A DNA stretch of 6,287 bases from Dehalococcoidia bacterium (GTDB taxonomy: Bacteria; Chloroflexota; Dehalococcoidia; Lucifugimonadales; JAGWBF01): assembly GCA_021296015.1 (NCBI GenBank), contig JAGWBG010000092.1, positions 1 to 6,287 of the forward strand, written 5' to 3'. Positions within the stretch are counted from its first letter, which is position 1. Every line of letters starts with the position of its first letter. This document shows positions 5,799-6,287 of the stretch, one piece after another. Made by a program: the position numbers and the translations under genes. The notes under the pieces are model-generated. The model had not been told where the DNA came from. It searched no databases and worked only from the letters and a program-made list of their open reading frames with translations.

Positions 5799-6287
5799 CT
5801 ACCTCCCATCCAGATTGACACCGCTCAAAGCCTGCTCAAATGAACTCATAGTGGGGACGACGGGTAGGGGATGGACCACGTCTTCCACCGCCTCCTGGGT
5901 CTTGAGGCCGTTCCCTGTTATATATGCCACAGTAAGCTCGTCCCGCTTTATAGCTCCTATACCGGCCAGGTATTTCAGACCGGACACCACAACGCCGCCC
6001 GCCGTCTCGGTAAAGATGCCTTCCGTCTCGGCCAGCAGCTTCATTCCCTCCACCACATCTTCCTCCGGCACTGCATAGGCGCTGCCACCTGATTCACGCA
6101 AGGTCCTCAAGGCATAGATGCCGTCGGCGGGATTGCCGATGGCCAGCGATTTGGCTATCGTGTCAGGCTTTATTGGCCTTATAACGTCGTCCTCGCTCTT
6201 GAAGCCGTCCACTATGGGAGAGCAGCCCTCTGCCTGGGTCAGGTGCATTCTGGTGTGTACAGGCCCGTCCACTAGCCCCAGGGAGGC
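5799..6287 (-). CDS. thrC: Threonine synthase, C-terminal part (5' end outside window)
   Basis: The frame is open through the right edge; 162 C-terminal residues are visible, well under half of the usual 350-420 for short-type threonine synthases. It converts O-phospho-L-homoserine to threonine with PLP. Landmarks are TQAEGCSPIV (17-26), IAKSLAIGNPADG (44-56), the block characteristic of threonine synthases and not of cysteine synthases, IFTETAGGVVVSG (91-103), and the terminal VAYITGNGLKT (120-130). The PLP lysine and the N-terminal domain lie off the window. The frame ends in TAG, and its last codons carry the ribosome site of the NIL gene. Being first in the visible operon with NIL and the CysO-like carrier ties it to sulfur amino-acid supply, since O-phosphohomoserine is also a precursor of homocysteine in some organisms. 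A paralogue with altered specificity cannot be excluded from this part alone. Confidence 0.93.
   Translation of the reverse strand, partial: ASLGLVDGPVHTRMHLTQAEGCSPIVDGFKSEDDVIRPIKPDTIAKSLAIGNPADGIYALRTLRESGGSAYAVPEEDVVEGMKLLAETEGIFTETAGGVVVSGLKYLAGIGAIKRDELTVAYITGNGLKTQEAVEDVVHPLPVVPTMSSFEQALSGVNLDGR
5802..5807 (-). promoter_or_regulatory. Shine-Dalgarno of the NIL gene inside the end of thrC
   Basis: GGGAGG on the minus strand overlaps the last thrC codons (Gly-Arg) immediately before its TAG, ten bases ahead of ATG 5791. It decides the NIL start and implies that ribosomes ending thrC can pass straight to the NIL gene. Confidence 0.5.

Overview
The window looks like chromosomal DNA from a GC-rich, uncultured bacterium. 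My best guess is Chloroflexota of the Dehalococcoidia/SAR202 type. The grounds are three different luciferase-like (LLM, flavin/F420-dependent) oxidoreductase genes within 4 kb, and a CysO-like sulfur carrier beside a threonine synthase and a free-standing NIL-domain protein. This is inference from gene content; there is no rRNA or other marker to settle it. I see no mobile element, CRISPR array, tRNA or rRNA.

Layout. Positions 1-544 (+) hold the C-terminal part of an LLM oxidoreductase. Convergent to it is a minus-strand pair: an LLM oxidoreductase (2805 down to 1630) followed by a seven-bladed Asp-box (BNR-type) beta-propeller gene (1540 down to 566). Each of these two genes is interrupted by one in-frame TAG and is otherwise intact, with no frameshift. 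A 275-bp divergent intergenic region (2806-3080) separates this pair from a plus-strand pair: a third, intact LLM oxidoreductase (3081-4010) and tgt, queuine tRNA-ribosyltransferase (4036-5232). The stop of tgt overlaps the stop of a convergent minus-strand operon read as thrC (partial, entering from the right edge), a NIL-domain gene and a cysO/moaD-like sulfur-carrier gene.

How the genes fit together. The thrC-NIL-cysO operon is a plausible amino-acid/sulfur module. CysO-type proteins carry sulfur as a C-terminal thiocarboxylate for cysteine (or, in HcyS-type relatives, homocysteine) synthesis, and threonine synthase draws on the same homoserine-phosphate branch. The LLM genes probably act in oxidation of organic substrates; none can be assigned a substrate from sequence. 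Tgt is housekeeping tRNA modification.

The most notable observation is the pair of in-frame TAG codons in the LLM-propeller operon. One falls exactly on the conserved Trp of the first Asp-box. TAG is also the natural terminator of five genes here, including cysO, whose Gly-rich C-terminus has to be the real protein end. General TAG reassignment is therefore unlikely. Recent decay of the operon, site-specific readthrough or base-call errors remain possible.
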